Assembly: GCA_041228285.1 (NCBI GenBank)
Contig: CP166133.1
Coordinates: forward strand, 1,364,001 to 1,428,000
Source of the DNA: Neisseriaceae bacterium CLB008
GTDB taxonomy: Bacteria > Pseudomonadota > Gammaproteobacteria > Burkholderiales > Neisseriaceae
Length of the DNA stretch: 64,000 nt
Direction: 5' to 3'
Shown here: in pieces, positions 24,881-33,616 of the stretch
Numbering within the stretch: position 1 is the first letter of the stretch
Layout of the letters: each line of letters begins with the position of its first letter
Position numbers and translations under genes: made by a program
The notes under the pieces: generated by a model
Seen by the model: only the letters and a program-made list of their open reading frames with translations
Told to the model about the DNA's origin: nothing
The model's database searches: none

Positions 24881-25393
24881 GTTTATTTAGGCTTCAATAA
24901 TAAAGTTACTGTTTTTATGTACGTGTTCATCAACAATAGGTAATACTGCTTGATAAAACAAACGCATTTTAACAAAATTTCGGGGCTTTAGGCAGTCTAA
25001 ATCACGGCTACTGCGCTTTAATCTGCCATTAATCTTCGTCATTGAGGAACAATCGTTTAAATGTCTCGTTGCATTTTGTGCTGAGTCATTGGTTCTATTA
25101 GGTTTATTGTCTTTAAGATGTTTGGTTGAAAAACTCGTACGTCTGTCATCTATTATTATTAATCAGAAAAATATGATCATGGTCTCGCCGCTGTCATGAA
25201 GGGCGCTTTGATTTGAGTCAATGTCCTATAATAAAGTATTCATACTTTAAAAGGTAAAGTTTATTTATAAATAAGCAAGAGTATGGGCATGTGGGGCCAT
25301 AAAAGAGGTCATTTGTGCATCTATTTGGGTGTACCATAGCAAAAGGGCACTGTGTGCCGTTTTTATTTTCTGATCATTTTTTAAGGTTTTAAG
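24881..25393. other. Divergent intergenic region (513 bp)
   Basis: No ORF of note. It must hold the promoter of the minus-strand polysaccharide operon and that of the plus-strand DUF441 gene. A TATAAT at 25227-25232 is followed at once by a perfect palindrome AAAGTAT-TC-ATACTTT (25233-25248), which could be an operator over a start site; no good -35 box is seen at the right distance. A GGCAC/GTGCC hairpin with a T run (25346-25364) lies 30 bases before the DUF441 start and could attenuate it. No RfaH ops element was found. Confidence 0.35.
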
Positions 25394-25843
25394 ATGGTAT
25401 TCGATTCCACCCTGTTAATTTTATTGGTTTTGGCTGGCTTAGGCATCATCAGCCAAAACATGACGGTTACTTTGGCAATTTTGGTGCTGTTGGTCATTCG
25501 CATCACGCCGTTGGCGACGTTTTTTCCTTGGGTGGAGAAGCATGGCCTCACCATTGGCATTGTGGTCTTAACGATTGGGGTGTTGGCGCCATTGGCAAGC
25601 GGTAAAATAACGGCGCAAGAAATCATCGGCTCGTTTTTTCAGTGGCAGTCGATTTTGGCCATCGTGATTGGTGTGATGGTGTCGTGGCTGGGCGGGCGTG
25701 GCGTCAGTTTGATGAGCAACCAGCCTTCCACCGTTGCTGGTTTATTGGTAGGGACGGTGCTTGGGGTGGCGCTGTTTCGTGGCGTACCGGTTGGGCCTTT
25801 GATCGCGGCGGGTATGCTGTCCCTAATCATTGGTAAGGGCTGA
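25394..25843 (+). CDS. DUF441 (YeaL-like) membrane protein
   Basis: 149 residues, four predicted transmembrane helices. '[31 protein letters not shown]' and '[48 protein letters not shown]' match the small DUF441/YeaL family of unknown function. Length is normal for the family. It is a single-gene unit here with a long spacer before the heme oxygenase gene. Confidence 0.8.
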   Translation: MVFDSTLLILLVLAGLGIISQNMTVTLAILVLLVIRITPLATFFPWVEKHGLTIGIVVLTIGVLAPLASGKITAQEIIGSFFQWQSILAIVIGVMVSWLGGRGVSLMSNQPSTVAGLLVGTVLGVALFRGVPVGPLIAAGMLSLIIGKG

Positions 25844-25976
25844 TGCATGAGCGCGTTGATGACTATGAAATACTGATGGCTTAAGGCCTTGTGGGCGATG
25901 GTTGGATGTGGCGTGTGCTCAGAGATTTATTTAAACAAACAAAACAACCAGATTGGCCCAGTACGATAATTTATGA

Positions 25977-26019
25977 TTGACTAGCCTTTAAATAGGAATT
26001 ACTATCATTCGTATTGATA
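25977..26019 (+). promoter_or_regulatory. hemO promoter with Fur-like operator
   Basis: -35 TTGACT (25977-25982), 17-base spacer, -10 TACTAT (26000-26005). Overlapping the -10 is the inverted repeat TATCATTCGTATTGATA (26003-26019), with 5-base arms TATCA/TGATA. It resembles iron-repressor (Fur) sites in AT content and symmetry but is only a partial match to the 19-bp consensus. Confidence 0.45.
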
Positions 26020-26075
26020 TTTGATCGGCATCGTGTGTGCTGGTCGCCCACAGACAGCCAATAGGAAAAAGCAGC

Positions 26076-26651
26076 ATGAACACCACAGAACGCCTACGCG
26101 AGCAAACGCGCACCAATCATGACAGCGTCGATAATTTAGTGATGTCGGTTAAGCCTTTTGATAAAAAAGAAAACTACGCTAAATTTTTACAGGCTCAGGC
26201 CGTATTCCATAAGATTCTGGAGCCGGTGTATCGCGATGCCCAGCTGAATCAGCACATCCCAGAATTGTTGGCCTTAGCTCGCTATGAAGCGGTTTTGGTA
26301 GACCTAAACGCTTTAGAGAGCGAAGAAGTGACCATGGCTGAAGCTTTGCCTGCCCCTACGTTCCCTCGCGCTTTGGGCTGGTTGTACTGTGCAGAGGGAT
26401 CTAATTTGGGTGCGGCTATTTTGTTTAAAGAAGCCAAGAAAATCAGCATTGATGAACACAATGGTGCCAGCCACCTTGTGGGTCATGCCGATGGCCGTGC
26501 GCCACACTGGCGCCAATTTTGTGCTCAGCTCAACGCTTTGCCTTTGAGTGAAGCTGAAGCCGCCGAAGCTGTAGAGGGCGCCAAAGAAGCATTTGCTTAT
26601 TACAAGCAAGTGATTCGTACTGTATTTGAGGCTGATGCCGCCACGGCATGA
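26076..26651 (+). CDS. hemO: Biliverdin-producing heme oxygenase
   Basis: 191 residues from ATG 26076 (AGGA nine bases upstream). All-helical heme oxygenase: proximal His at position 15 in 'TRTNHDSVDNLV', distal helix Gly-rich motif 'YCAEGSNLGAAILF' (~108-121), and 'HLVGHADGRAPHW' later. Cleaves heme to biliverdin, CO and iron in the cytoplasm, releasing iron from imported heme. The Fur-like promoter fits iron regulation. Closest in feel to bacterial HemO/HmuO types; whether it is alpha- or other-regioselective cannot be seen. Confidence 0.85.
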   Translation: MNTTERLREQTRTNHDSVDNLVMSVKPFDKKENYAKFLQAQAVFHKILEPVYRDAQLNQHIPELLALARYEAVLVDLNALESEEVTMAEALPAPTFPRALGWLYCAEGSNLGAAILFKEAKKISIDEHNGASHLVGHADGRAPHWRQFCAQLNALPLSEAEAAEAVEGAKEAFAYYKQVIRTVFEADAATA

Positions 26652-26697
26652 TGAGCCTGTAATGGGCGGCGTAGCCTGTCACTGAAATCGCTGCCAC

Positions 26698-26727
26698 AAG
26701 GCCCAGTCATCCTGTATGCTGGGCCTT
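26698..26727 (+). terminator. Hairpin between hemO and the DUF454 gene
   Basis: AAGGCCCAG (26698-26706) pairs with CTGGGCCTT (26719-26727) in a nine-base perfect stem, with almost no T tail. Possible weak terminator or RNA-stability element. Confidence 0.45.
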
Positions 26728-26750
26728 GTACGTGGACGTTAGGTCAAACT

Positions 26751-27155
26751 ATGTTGAAAAATGAATTAAGTCCGAAATTAAACCATATCTCGCCAACCCT
26801 GCGTTGGCTATTGCTAAGCGCCGGTGCTGTGTCGCTGTTTTTGGGTATTTTAGGCATCTTTTTGCCGATATTGCCAACGACGCCGTTCATTCTGTTGACG
26901 GCAGCGTGCTGGTCACGCAGTTCACCGCGGTTTCATGCTTGGCTGCACCGTCATAAGACGTTTGGCCCTATGGTGAAAAACTGGGAGCATCATCGTGCGG
27001 TGCCGAAAAAGGCTAAATGGTTGGCTTGGAGCATGATGACGATTTCTTGTCTCATTGTGTGGTGGCGGTTTCCTGAATGGCCTTGGTTGGCAGGCAGCGT
27101 CTCGGCGGTTTGCTTGGCGGTGGGCGTGTGGATGGGGCGGTTGCCTAATGCTTGA
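26751..27155 (+). CDS. DUF454 (YbaN-like) inner-membrane protein
   Basis: 134 residues. The family signature 'LLLSAGAVSLFLGILGIFLPILPTTPFILLTAACWSRSSPRFHAWLHRHKTFGPMVKNW' spans residues ~20-78, with three membrane helices in total. The function of the family is unknown. It follows hemO by 100 bases and may be read from the same promoter through the hairpin, which hints at a link to heme/iron status, but this is only positional. Confidence 0.8.
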   Translation: MLKNELSPKLNHISPTLRWLLLSAGAVSLFLGILGIFLPILPTTPFILLTAACWSRSSPRFHAWLHRHKTFGPMVKNWEHHRAVPKKAKWLAWSMMTISCLIVWWRFPEWPWLAGSVSAVCLAVGVWMGRLPNA

Positions 27156-27495
27156 GCGATAAAGGCCATAGGTGATTTAGCAAAATGAACCTATTTACAA
27201 TAAAACCATTTAAGTGCAGGGCAGGCTTAGATGGTTTTTGTGATTGTGGGCCCGTCTAGCGGATTTATTGGGCTTTTTTGTAACAAAATGTATCAGAAAG
27301 TAACTTTGTCGCATGTTGTGACAAAATAGTGGGTTTTTGATATCGCTTTGTTACATGGTTATGGTGTAATGCTGTCAGCAAGTGATTAAGTTGAAGCCTG
27401 GGGAGTTAGACCATTGCTTTGGTTGTTTTTAAATGGGTGGGTTCATTAAGTATGGGCCCACTTTTTGAGTGTCATCAGCTTGGATTAACGAACGC
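27156..27495 (+). promoter_or_regulatory. macA upstream region with TTGTNACAA palindrome array
   Basis: No gene in these 340 bases. Three spaced palindromes share a TGTNACA core: TTTTGTAACAAAA (27276-27288), TTGTGACAA (27316-27324) and TGTTACA (27349-27355), with centres 38 and 32 bases apart. They lie 140-220 bases before macA, where a promoter is expected, and look like repeated operator half-site pairs for a dimeric regulator. I cannot name the regulator; none is encoded adjacent. Confidence 0.4.
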
Positions 27496-28689
27496 ATGAA
27501 AAAAATCAAAATAAAATGGGTGGTGGCCATCCTTATCGTGGCGGCGCTGGCCTATGGCGTCTACGCCCTGTTCTTGAAGTCAGAAAATCAGGTGAACTAC
27601 CTTACTGAGACCGCCCGTATCGGTAACATCAGCCGCACCGTAAACGCCACGGGGGAAGTGGCGCCCGCTCAATTAGTGAGCGTGGGCGCACAGGCCTCTG
27701 GTCAGGTGCAGAAGCTGCATGTGGTGCTGGGCCAGGAGATCAAGAAGGGGGATTTGATTGCTGAAATTGATTCCACGACTCAGCGCAATAATTTGGCCAA
27801 TGACAAAGCTAAATTAGAAACCTATCAGGCGCAGCTGGTGTCGGCACAGATTGCCCTAGATGCAGCCACGATTCAGCAACAGCGCGAGGTCAAGCTGATG
27901 GCCAATGATGCCACCAGTCGTGAAAGCCTAGAAAACGCCAACACCACGCTTGCCAGTGCTAAGGCTCGGGTGGCTGAAGTACGCTCGTTAATCAAGCAGA
28001 TGCAAATTGCGGTGAATACGTCGGAAACCAATTTGGGCTATACCCGTATCGTGGCGCCGTTTGACGGCACCGTTGTGGCCGTGATTGTGGAAGAAGGCCA
28101 AACGGTCAACGCCAATCAAACCACGCCCAACATCGTACAGTTGGCCGACTTAAGCAAAATGGAAATCAAGCTGCAAATTGCCGAAGGCGACGTGACCAAG
28201 GTTAAGCCAGGCATGAAAGTGAGCTACACCATTTTGTCTGAACCCGACGAAGTGTTCCACACTGATCTTGCGTCGATTGACCCAGGCTACACCACCTTGA
28301 GTGACGGCAAATACAGCGACAGCAGTACTTCAGATGCTGCCGTTTACTATTATGGCAAACTATTGGTGCCGAACGAAGACCGTAAGCTCAGCATTGGCAT
28401 GACCACTCAAAACGTCATTGAAGTGGCCAGCGAGCAAAAAGTATTGATCGTGCCATCGATTGTGATCCGCAAACAGCGCGGCAAGTCTATGGTCAGCGTT
28501 TTAGGTGCAGACAACCAAGTCACTGAACGTGAAGTGAAAACCGGCTTGTCAGACAATATGAATACGCAGATCATCAGTGGCTTAAAAGAGGGTGACAAAG
28601 TGGTGGCGTCACAAATGGCGGCCGGTGAAAAAGGCGCCAACAGCATGACGCCTCGTGGTAGTGGCGGTGGCCGCGGCATGAGAATTTAA
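27496..28689 (+). CDS. macA: MacA-type periplasmic adaptor subunit
   Basis: 397 residues from ATG 27496. One N-terminal membrane anchor ('WVVAILIVAALAYGVYALFL'), barrel-sandwich/lipoyl halves ('GQVQKLHVVLGQEIKKGDLIAEID' and 'TRIVAPFDGTVVAVIVEEGQTV'), a coiled-coil hairpin (~100-175) and a C-terminal membrane-proximal domain ending in a Gly/Arg-rich tail. Connects the MacB ATPase to the outer-membrane channel encoded next. macB starts two bases after its stop. Confidence 0.88.
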   Translation: MKKIKIKWVVAILIVAALAYGVYALFLKSENQVNYLTETARIGNISRTVNATGEVAPAQLVSVGAQASGQVQKLHVVLGQEIKKGDLIAEIDSTTQRNNLANDKAKLETYQAQLVSAQIALDAATIQQQREVKLMANDATSRESLENANTTLASAKARVAEVRSLIKQMQIAVNTSETNLGYTRIVAPFDGTVVAVIVEEGQTVNANQTTPNIVQLADLSKMEIKLQIAEGDVTKVKPGMKVSYTILSEPDEVFHTDLASIDPGYTTLSDGKYSDSSTSDAAVYYYGKLLVPNEDRKLSIGMTTQNVIEVASEQKVLIVPSIVIRKQRGKSMVSVLGADNQVTEREVKTGLSDNMNTQIISGLKEGDKVVASQMAAGEKGANSMTPRGSGGGRGMRI

Positions 28690-28690
28690 T

Positions 28691-30634
28691 ATGAACATTA
28701 TTGAAATCAAAGGCCTGAATAAGTATTTCGGTGAGGGTGACAACCGAGTACACATATTAAAAGACATTGATTTAAGCATTCAAAAAGGCGACTTCGTGGC
28801 CATCATAGGCCAGTCTGGCTCGGGCAAGTCGACCTTAATGAATACGCTTGGGTGTCTAGACACGCCAACGTCGGGCTCATACAAGATTGATGGCCAAGAA
28901 ACCCTCAATCGCGATCCGAATGAGCTGGCGGCGCTACGCAGTAAAAAGTTTGGCTTTATTTTTCAACGCTACAACTTATTGAGCAGCCTTAGCGCCCTCG
29001 ACAATGTGGCGTTGCCGGCGGTGTATTCTGGTGCGCTGCTGCATGAGCGCACCGAACGGGCCAAGCAGCTGCTGACGGATCTGGGCTTGGGCGACAAGTT
29101 GGGCAATAAGCCCAATGAGTTGTCGGGCGGCCAGCAACAGCGGGTCAGCATCGCGCGGGCATTGATGAATGGCGGGGAGGTGATCCTAGCCGACGAGCCA
29201 ACCGGTGCTTTGGACTCGCACAGTGGCGACATGGTTTTGGATATTTTGACCGACCTACACCAGCAAGGCCACAGCATTATTCTGGTGACGCACGATCCAC
29301 GCATTGCCAATTACGCCAACCGTGTCATTGAGATTAAAGACGGCGTGATCATTGCCGATGAGCGTAAGAAGAACGAACAATACACCAATACCAAGCAAAG
29401 CACGGTGGGGTCGCGTAATAGCCTGCTGTTCTATAAAGACCAGTTTTTAGAGTCTTTTAAAATGTCGATTCAGGCCATTGTGGCCCATAAGCTGCGCTCC
29501 TTATTGACGATGCTGGGCATCATCATCGGCATTGCCTCCGTGGTGTCGGTGGTGGCTTTGGGCCGAGGCTCGCAAGAGCAAATCATGCAGAACATCAATT
29601 CTCTTGGCACCAATACCATCAATATTTATCCTGGCCGTGGTTTTGGCGATCGGCACTCCGGTCGAGTGAAAACATTGACGGTGGCCGACTCTAACGTCTT
29701 GGCGCAGCAAAGCTACTTGGATAGCTCAACGCCCACGACGTCGGCGAACGGTACCGTTGTGTATCAAAATATTTCTGCCACTGCACAGCTCAGCGGCGTA
29801 GGGGCGCAGTATTTTGACGTGCGGGGCTTGAAAATCGAGCAAGGCCGTATGCTGAATCTTGACGACATACGCCAAAATGCTTCGGTGGTGGTGATTGATA
29901 GCCTGACGCAAGAAAAGCTGTTTCCCGATGGGGTCAACCCTTTGGGTAAGGTCATTATTTTTGATAAAAAACCGCTGGAAATTGTAGGCGTGACCGCTAA
30001 GCAAGATGCTTTTTCTGGCGGCAGCAGCAATTTAAGCTTATTAGCGCCGTATTCGACGGTGATGAATAAAATCACCGGCCAAAAAAACATCAGCGGCATC
30101 ATTGTGAAAGTGAATGATCAGGTTAGCTCGCAGGTGGCGGAGAAAAACTTGACCCAGCTCTTAACCATCATGCATGGCGGTCAAGAAGACTTCTTTACCA
30201 TGAACACCGATAGCATCAAGCAAACGATTGAAAGCACTTCAGAAACCATGACCTTATTGATTTCCAGCATCGCCTTGATCTCTTTGGTGGTCGGGGGCAT
30301 CGGGGTGATGAACATCATGCTGGTGTCGGTGACTGAGCGCACCAAAGAAATTGGCGTGCGCATGGCCATTGGGGCACGGCAGTACAATATTCTGCAGCAA
30401 TTTTTGATCGAGGCGATTTTGATCTGCCTGATTGGTGGCGCGGTAGGGGTGTTGCTGTCGTATGTGATTGCCTGGTTGTTCAATACGTTTTCAGCCAATT
30501 TCCCGATGTCATTCTCTGGCTGGTCTATTGTGTTGGCCTTATTTTGCTCGACCTTAATTGGGGTGTTGTTTGGCTTTATGCCTGCGCGTAACGCTTCGAA
30601 GTTGAACCCGATTGACGCCTTGTCGCGTGATTAA
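28691..30634 (+). CDS. macB: MacB-type ABC exporter (ATPase fused to FtsX-like permease)
   Basis: 647 residues. N-terminal ATPase (~1-225): Walker A 'GQSGSGKST', signature 'LSGGQQQR', Walker B 'VILADEPTGALD', H-loop 'VTHD'. Then helix 1 ('LRSLLTMLGIIIGIASVVSVVALG'), a large periplasmic domain (~300-520) and three C-terminal helices ('LLISSIALISLVVGGIGVMNIMLVSVTERTKEIGVRMA'). Exports macrolides, peptides or other large substrates from the periplasm by mechanotransmission. Substrate here unknown. Confidence 0.92.
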   Translation: MNIIEIKGLNKYFGEGDNRVHILKDIDLSIQKGDFVAIIGQSGSGKSTLMNTLGCLDTPTSGSYKIDGQETLNRDPNELAALRSKKFGFIFQRYNLLSSLSALDNVALPAVYSGALLHERTERAKQLLTDLGLGDKLGNKPNELSGGQQQRVSIARALMNGGEVILADEPTGALDSHSGDMVLDILTDLHQQGHSIILVTHDPRIANYANRVIEIKDGVIIADERKKNEQYTNTKQSTVGSRNSLLFYKDQFLESFKMSIQAIVAHKLRSLLTMLGIIIGIASVVSVVALGRGSQEQIMQNINSLGTNTINIYPGRGFGDRHSGRVKTLTVADSNVLAQQSYLDSSTPTTSANGTVVYQNISATAQLSGVGAQYFDVRGLKIEQGRMLNLDDIRQNASVVVIDSLTQEKLFPDGVNPLGKVIIFDKKPLEIVGVTAKQDAFSGGSSNLSLLAPYSTVMNKITGQKNISGIIVKVNDQVSSQVAEKNLTQLLTIMHGGQEDFFTMNTDSIKQTIESTSETMTLLISSIALISLVVGGIGVMNIMLVSVTERTKEIGVRMAIGARQYNILQQFLIEAILICLIGGAVGVLLSYVIAWLFNTFSANFPMSFSGWSIVLALFCSTLIGVLFGFMPARNASKLNPIDALSRD

Positions 30635-30654
30635 CCTATAGAAAGTATTTGGTG

Positions 30655-32049
30655 ATGAAGCCTAGATTGCACAATACGCGTTTAACCACGCTTGGCGCCT
30701 CTTTGTTGGCCTTAGCCCTCTTGGGCGGCTGTGCCAGCATTCAGCCCCAGAACAACACCACGCTGACTCAAGCTTTACACTATGAGCAGTTAGATCTTGG
30801 CCGCTATGCGCCTAATGAGCAATGGTGGCGTGTGTATCAAGACCCACAGCTGGATGCTTTAGTGGAGATGGCGCTGGCGCAGAACATTGACTTGGCCAAG
30901 AGCGCCATCAACGTCAATAAGGCGCTGTATCAGGCGAGATTAGTGGGCGCCGAACTGGTGCCCAGCTATTCTGCCGGCGCCAACGCCTCGGTGCGAGATC
31001 AGCTTAAAACCGGCGATGCGTCCACCCGTACCTTTGGCGGTAATGTGGGCATCAGCTATGAAGTAGACTTGTGGCGTCGTTTGAGCGACAGTGCCAATGC
31101 GCAGCAGTGGGCCTATCAAGCTACGGTGGCGGATAAAGAGGCCACCCAGCTTGCTTTAGTGAATAATGTGGTGGATGCTTATTATCATCTACATTATTTG
31201 CAGGCGGCGATTCGCTTGAGTGAAGACAATCTAAAGCAGCATCAGAAGATTCAGCAGCTGAATCAAGTGAAGTATGCTGCCGGTAAAATCGATAAAATCG
31301 CCTATGTGCAAGCTGGCCAAACCGTTTTAAGCACCCAAAACAGCTTGCTGGACCTCAATACCCAGCGTAAAACTGCAGAGCAAGGCTTGCGCGATTTGCT
31401 CAACCTTGGCCCAACGGCGGCGCTGCCGATTCAATACCGTGATTTTGCCAGCGTCTTGATTCCTCAGGTGGATTTAAACGTACCTTTACAGGTGTTGGCG
31501 AATCGCCCCGATTTGCGTGCCGCAGTGTATCGCCTAGAGCAGGCGAGTAGTCAACTAAGCGCGACGGAAAAAAGCTGGTATCCCAGCATTTCTTTGAGCG
31601 GGGCGATTAATGCTTCTTCCGATCAGTTTCGTTCGGCGTTTAACGTGCCGGTAGGGACTTTGGGGGTCACCCTGAATCTGCCGTTTTTGAACTGGCATAA
31701 AATCCGCTGGAACATCAAAATTTCAGAGGCCGAGCGAGAACAGGCTCAGCTTAGCTTTAGCCAAAGTTTGGTGACGGCTTTAAATGAAGTCGATGTGGCC
31801 TACAACGCCTACCGCAATGCGCAGCAGATCAGCCAAAATACCGTGGCCAAGCTGGCCCTAGATCAAGAGAGCACGCGTTATTATAAAATTCGCTATGACT
31901 TGGGCAAGAATGAGTTTAAAGATTGGCTAGGGGCGATTAATACCCAAAACAGCTCTGAACTGGCGGTGCTGAATAATCGCTATCAGCTCATTAAACAGGC
32001 CAATACGATTTATAAGGCCATGGCTGGGCGTTATGCCACCGCCGATTAA
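30655..32049 (+). CDS. Outer-membrane efflux lipoprotein (TolC/NodT/OprM family)
   Basis: 464 residues from ATG 30655 (GAAAG nine bases upstream; earlier in-frame GTG/TTG are less likely). Lipoprotein signal 'LLALALLGGC' with Cys about residue 24. Repeated OEP domains: 'NEQWWRVYQDPQLDALVEMALAQNIDLAKSAINV', 'VNNVVDAYYHLHYLQAAIRLSEDNL', 'VLANRPDLRAAVYRLEQASSQLSATEKSWYPSISLSG'. Forms the trimeric outer-membrane exit duct for the MacAB pump just upstream. Confidence 0.88.
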   Translation: MKPRLHNTRLTTLGASLLALALLGGCASIQPQNNTTLTQALHYEQLDLGRYAPNEQWWRVYQDPQLDALVEMALAQNIDLAKSAINVNKALYQARLVGAELVPSYSAGANASVRDQLKTGDASTRTFGGNVGISYEVDLWRRLSDSANAQQWAYQATVADKEATQLALVNNVVDAYYHLHYLQAAIRLSEDNLKQHQKIQQLNQVKYAAGKIDKIAYVQAGQTVLSTQNSLLDLNTQRKTAEQGLRDLLNLGPTAALPIQYRDFASVLIPQVDLNVPLQVLANRPDLRAAVYRLEQASSQLSATEKSWYPSISLSGAINASSDQFRSAFNVPVGTLGVTLNLPFLNWHKIRWNIKISEAEREQAQLSFSQSLVTALNEVDVAYNAYRNAQQISQNTVAKLALDQESTRYYKIRYDLGKNEFKDWLGAINTQNSSELAVLNNRYQLIKQANTIYKAMAGRYATAD

Positions 32050-32061
32050 AAAGGGAAGGTC

Positions 32062-32391
32062 ATGAGCGGCGTGCGTAAATTTCGACAGGTTAAAAATAGG
32101 CGCTTGGTGGTGGACGATGTGGCTTTGGTGTACAGCATCATTGCCTACGATCAAGTGGTCAAAGTGCGTTTTTATCATGAACGCAAAACGCCGTTCTTGG
32201 AAATAGGGTTTGATTATCCCACGCTGTGGTCGGTGGACGTTTATCGGCCAAAGGTTTTGGCCGAGCTGGTGCGGTTGCACCATGCCTTGGCTGGCCCAGG
32301 AACAGCCGGCTTGAGCGTAGTCACGCCGGCTCAGTCAACTTTATGGGCGCCGCGGCTCGCAGCCATCGAACCACCGCTTAGTTTAGGTTAG
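32062..32391 (+). CDS. Small protein of unknown function trailing macAB-tolC
   Basis: 109 residues, strong Shine-Dalgarno AAGGGAAGG before ATG 32062, 12 bases after the efflux gene. Composition is soluble, with no signal peptide. The middle 'VDDVALVYSIIAYDQVVKVRFYHERKTPFLEIGFDYPTLWSVDVYRP' looks like a mixed alpha/beta domain; the tail is low-complexity and Pro/Ala-rich. I do not recognise the family. Context makes it the last gene of the efflux operon, followed by a terminator. Confidence 0.6.
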   Translation: MSGVRKFRQVKNRRLVVDDVALVYSIIAYDQVVKVRFYHERKTPFLEIGFDYPTLWSVDVYRPKVLAELVRLHHALAGPGTAGLSVVTPAQSTLWAPRLAAIEPPLSLG

Positions 32392-32416
32392 CCGCTACGG
32401 CTATCTGCTTCCCATC

Positions 32417-32439
32417 AACCGCCCTTGAGGCGGTTTTTT
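32417..32439 (+). terminator. Terminator of the macAB operon
   Basis: AACCGCC (32417-32423), loop CTTGA, GGCGGTT (32429-32435), T run. Strong Rho-independent terminator. Confidence 0.85.
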
Positions 32440-32604
32440 CATGCGTGTTCTACGCCATCTGGCGTATGTTCATCACCGCGGAACCTCTTTAAGATGCCTT
32501 CATTCATCATCTGACCAGAACACATGATAAGGCGCTACCGGCTGCGTCGGCCTACAGGGCCCGCATACGGTGGCTTTTTTAATGGTTCGTCGAGGAAACC
32601 GCGC

Positions 32605-33615
32605 ATGCAACGTCGTCTCTTTTTACACGCTCTGATAGGGCTGGCCTTAAGCCTGTGGTTGCCATTGAGTGGGGCCGCTACCCAGCAGTTACTCTATGTT
32701 TACGGCACCTTGCCGACCAATAAACCGATTACCCGGGTGATCAGTGCAGGGGGGCCAGCTGACGTATTGCTGTTGAGCCTGGCGCCTGAAAAGCTGTTGG
32801 GCTTGGCCTCAGCCAATAATGATCCTAAACGACGTGCTTATTTTACGCCTAGCGTAGCGAAATTGCCTACGCTAGGGCGTTTGTCTGGGCGTGGCAGCAC
32901 TTTACCCATAGAAAAGCTGATTGCGCTGAAGCCTGACGTCATCATTGATGTAGGCAATGTCACGGCCTCCTACCGTTCTCAGGCGCAGCGCTTGGCGGCC
33001 CAAACCAAGATTCCCTATGTTTTGGTGGATGGCCGTCTGGCCGATGCGCCGCAGCAGCTGCGTGAAGTGGGTCAGCTATTGGGCGTGCAGGCACGGGCCA
33101 ATGCGCTGGCAACCATGGCGCAAGAGATTCTAACCAGCGCTCGCCAAAGCGCTGCGGCGCACAAGGGCAAGCCCTTACGGGTGTATTTTGGCCGGGGCAG
33201 CGATGGTTTGGAGACCGGCTTGGCAGGCTCGATTCATTCTGAGGCCATTGAATATCTAGGCTTAACCAATGTGGCGCGTGCCGGCGGCCAAAAAATGCTG
33301 ACCCGAGTGTCGCTGGAACAGGTGTTGCTGTGGCAGCCAGAGGTCGTGTTGACCCAAGATCCTCAGTTTTATCAAAGCTTGGCCAAGCATAAAGTTTGGC
33401 AGGGCGTGCCGGCGCTGAAAAATCAACGAGCGTATCTGGTACCGACCTTACCTTATGGCTGGCTCGATGGCCCGCCGAGCATCAATCGTTTATTGGGGGT
33501 GCTGTGGTTACAGAAAACATTGCTGAACGACCTCAGTCAGCCTGCTTATGAGGCTAAGGTCCAGCGTTACTTTAAATTATTTTATGGCCATGACTTAGCC
33601 AAAGGGGCGTTTTAG
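32605..33615 (+). CDS. Periplasmic metal-chelate binding protein (FecB/BtuF family)
   Basis: 336 residues from ATG 32605 (GAGG nine bases upstream). Signal peptide 'MQRRLFLHALIGLALSLWLPLSGAA'. TroA/PBP class III fold: 'RVISAGGPADVLLLSLAPEKLLGLAS' in lobe one, 'IEKLIALKPDVIIDVGN', 'LEQVLLWQPEVVLTQDPQFYQ' and 'YLVPTLPYGWLDGPPSINRLLGVLWLQ' in lobe two. Delivers an iron-siderophore, heme, cobalamin or other metal chelate to the FecCD/FecE transporter encoded next. The ligand cannot be decided from sequence. Confidence 0.82.
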   Translation: MQRRLFLHALIGLALSLWLPLSGAATQQLLYVYGTLPTNKPITRVISAGGPADVLLLSLAPEKLLGLASANNDPKRRAYFTPSVAKLPTLGRLSGRGSTLPIEKLIALKPDVIIDVGNVTASYRSQAQRLAAQTKIPYVLVDGRLADAPQQLREVGQLLGVQARANALATMAQEILTSARQSAAAHKGKPLRVYFGRGSDGLETGLAGSIHSEAIEYLGLTNVARAGGQKMLTRVSLEQVLLWQPEVVLTQDPQFYQSLAKHKVWQGVPALKNQRAYLVPTLPYGWLDGPPSINRLLGVLWLQKTLLNDLSQPAYEAKVQRYFKLFYGHDLAKGAF

Positions 33616-33616
33616 C

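Noticed and set aside
32441-32604. Possible cobalamin riboswitch before the metal-chelate uptake operon.
   Set aside because: The expected B12-box and surrounding conserved segments are absent; only a loose GCC/GGC pairing and a T run are seen.
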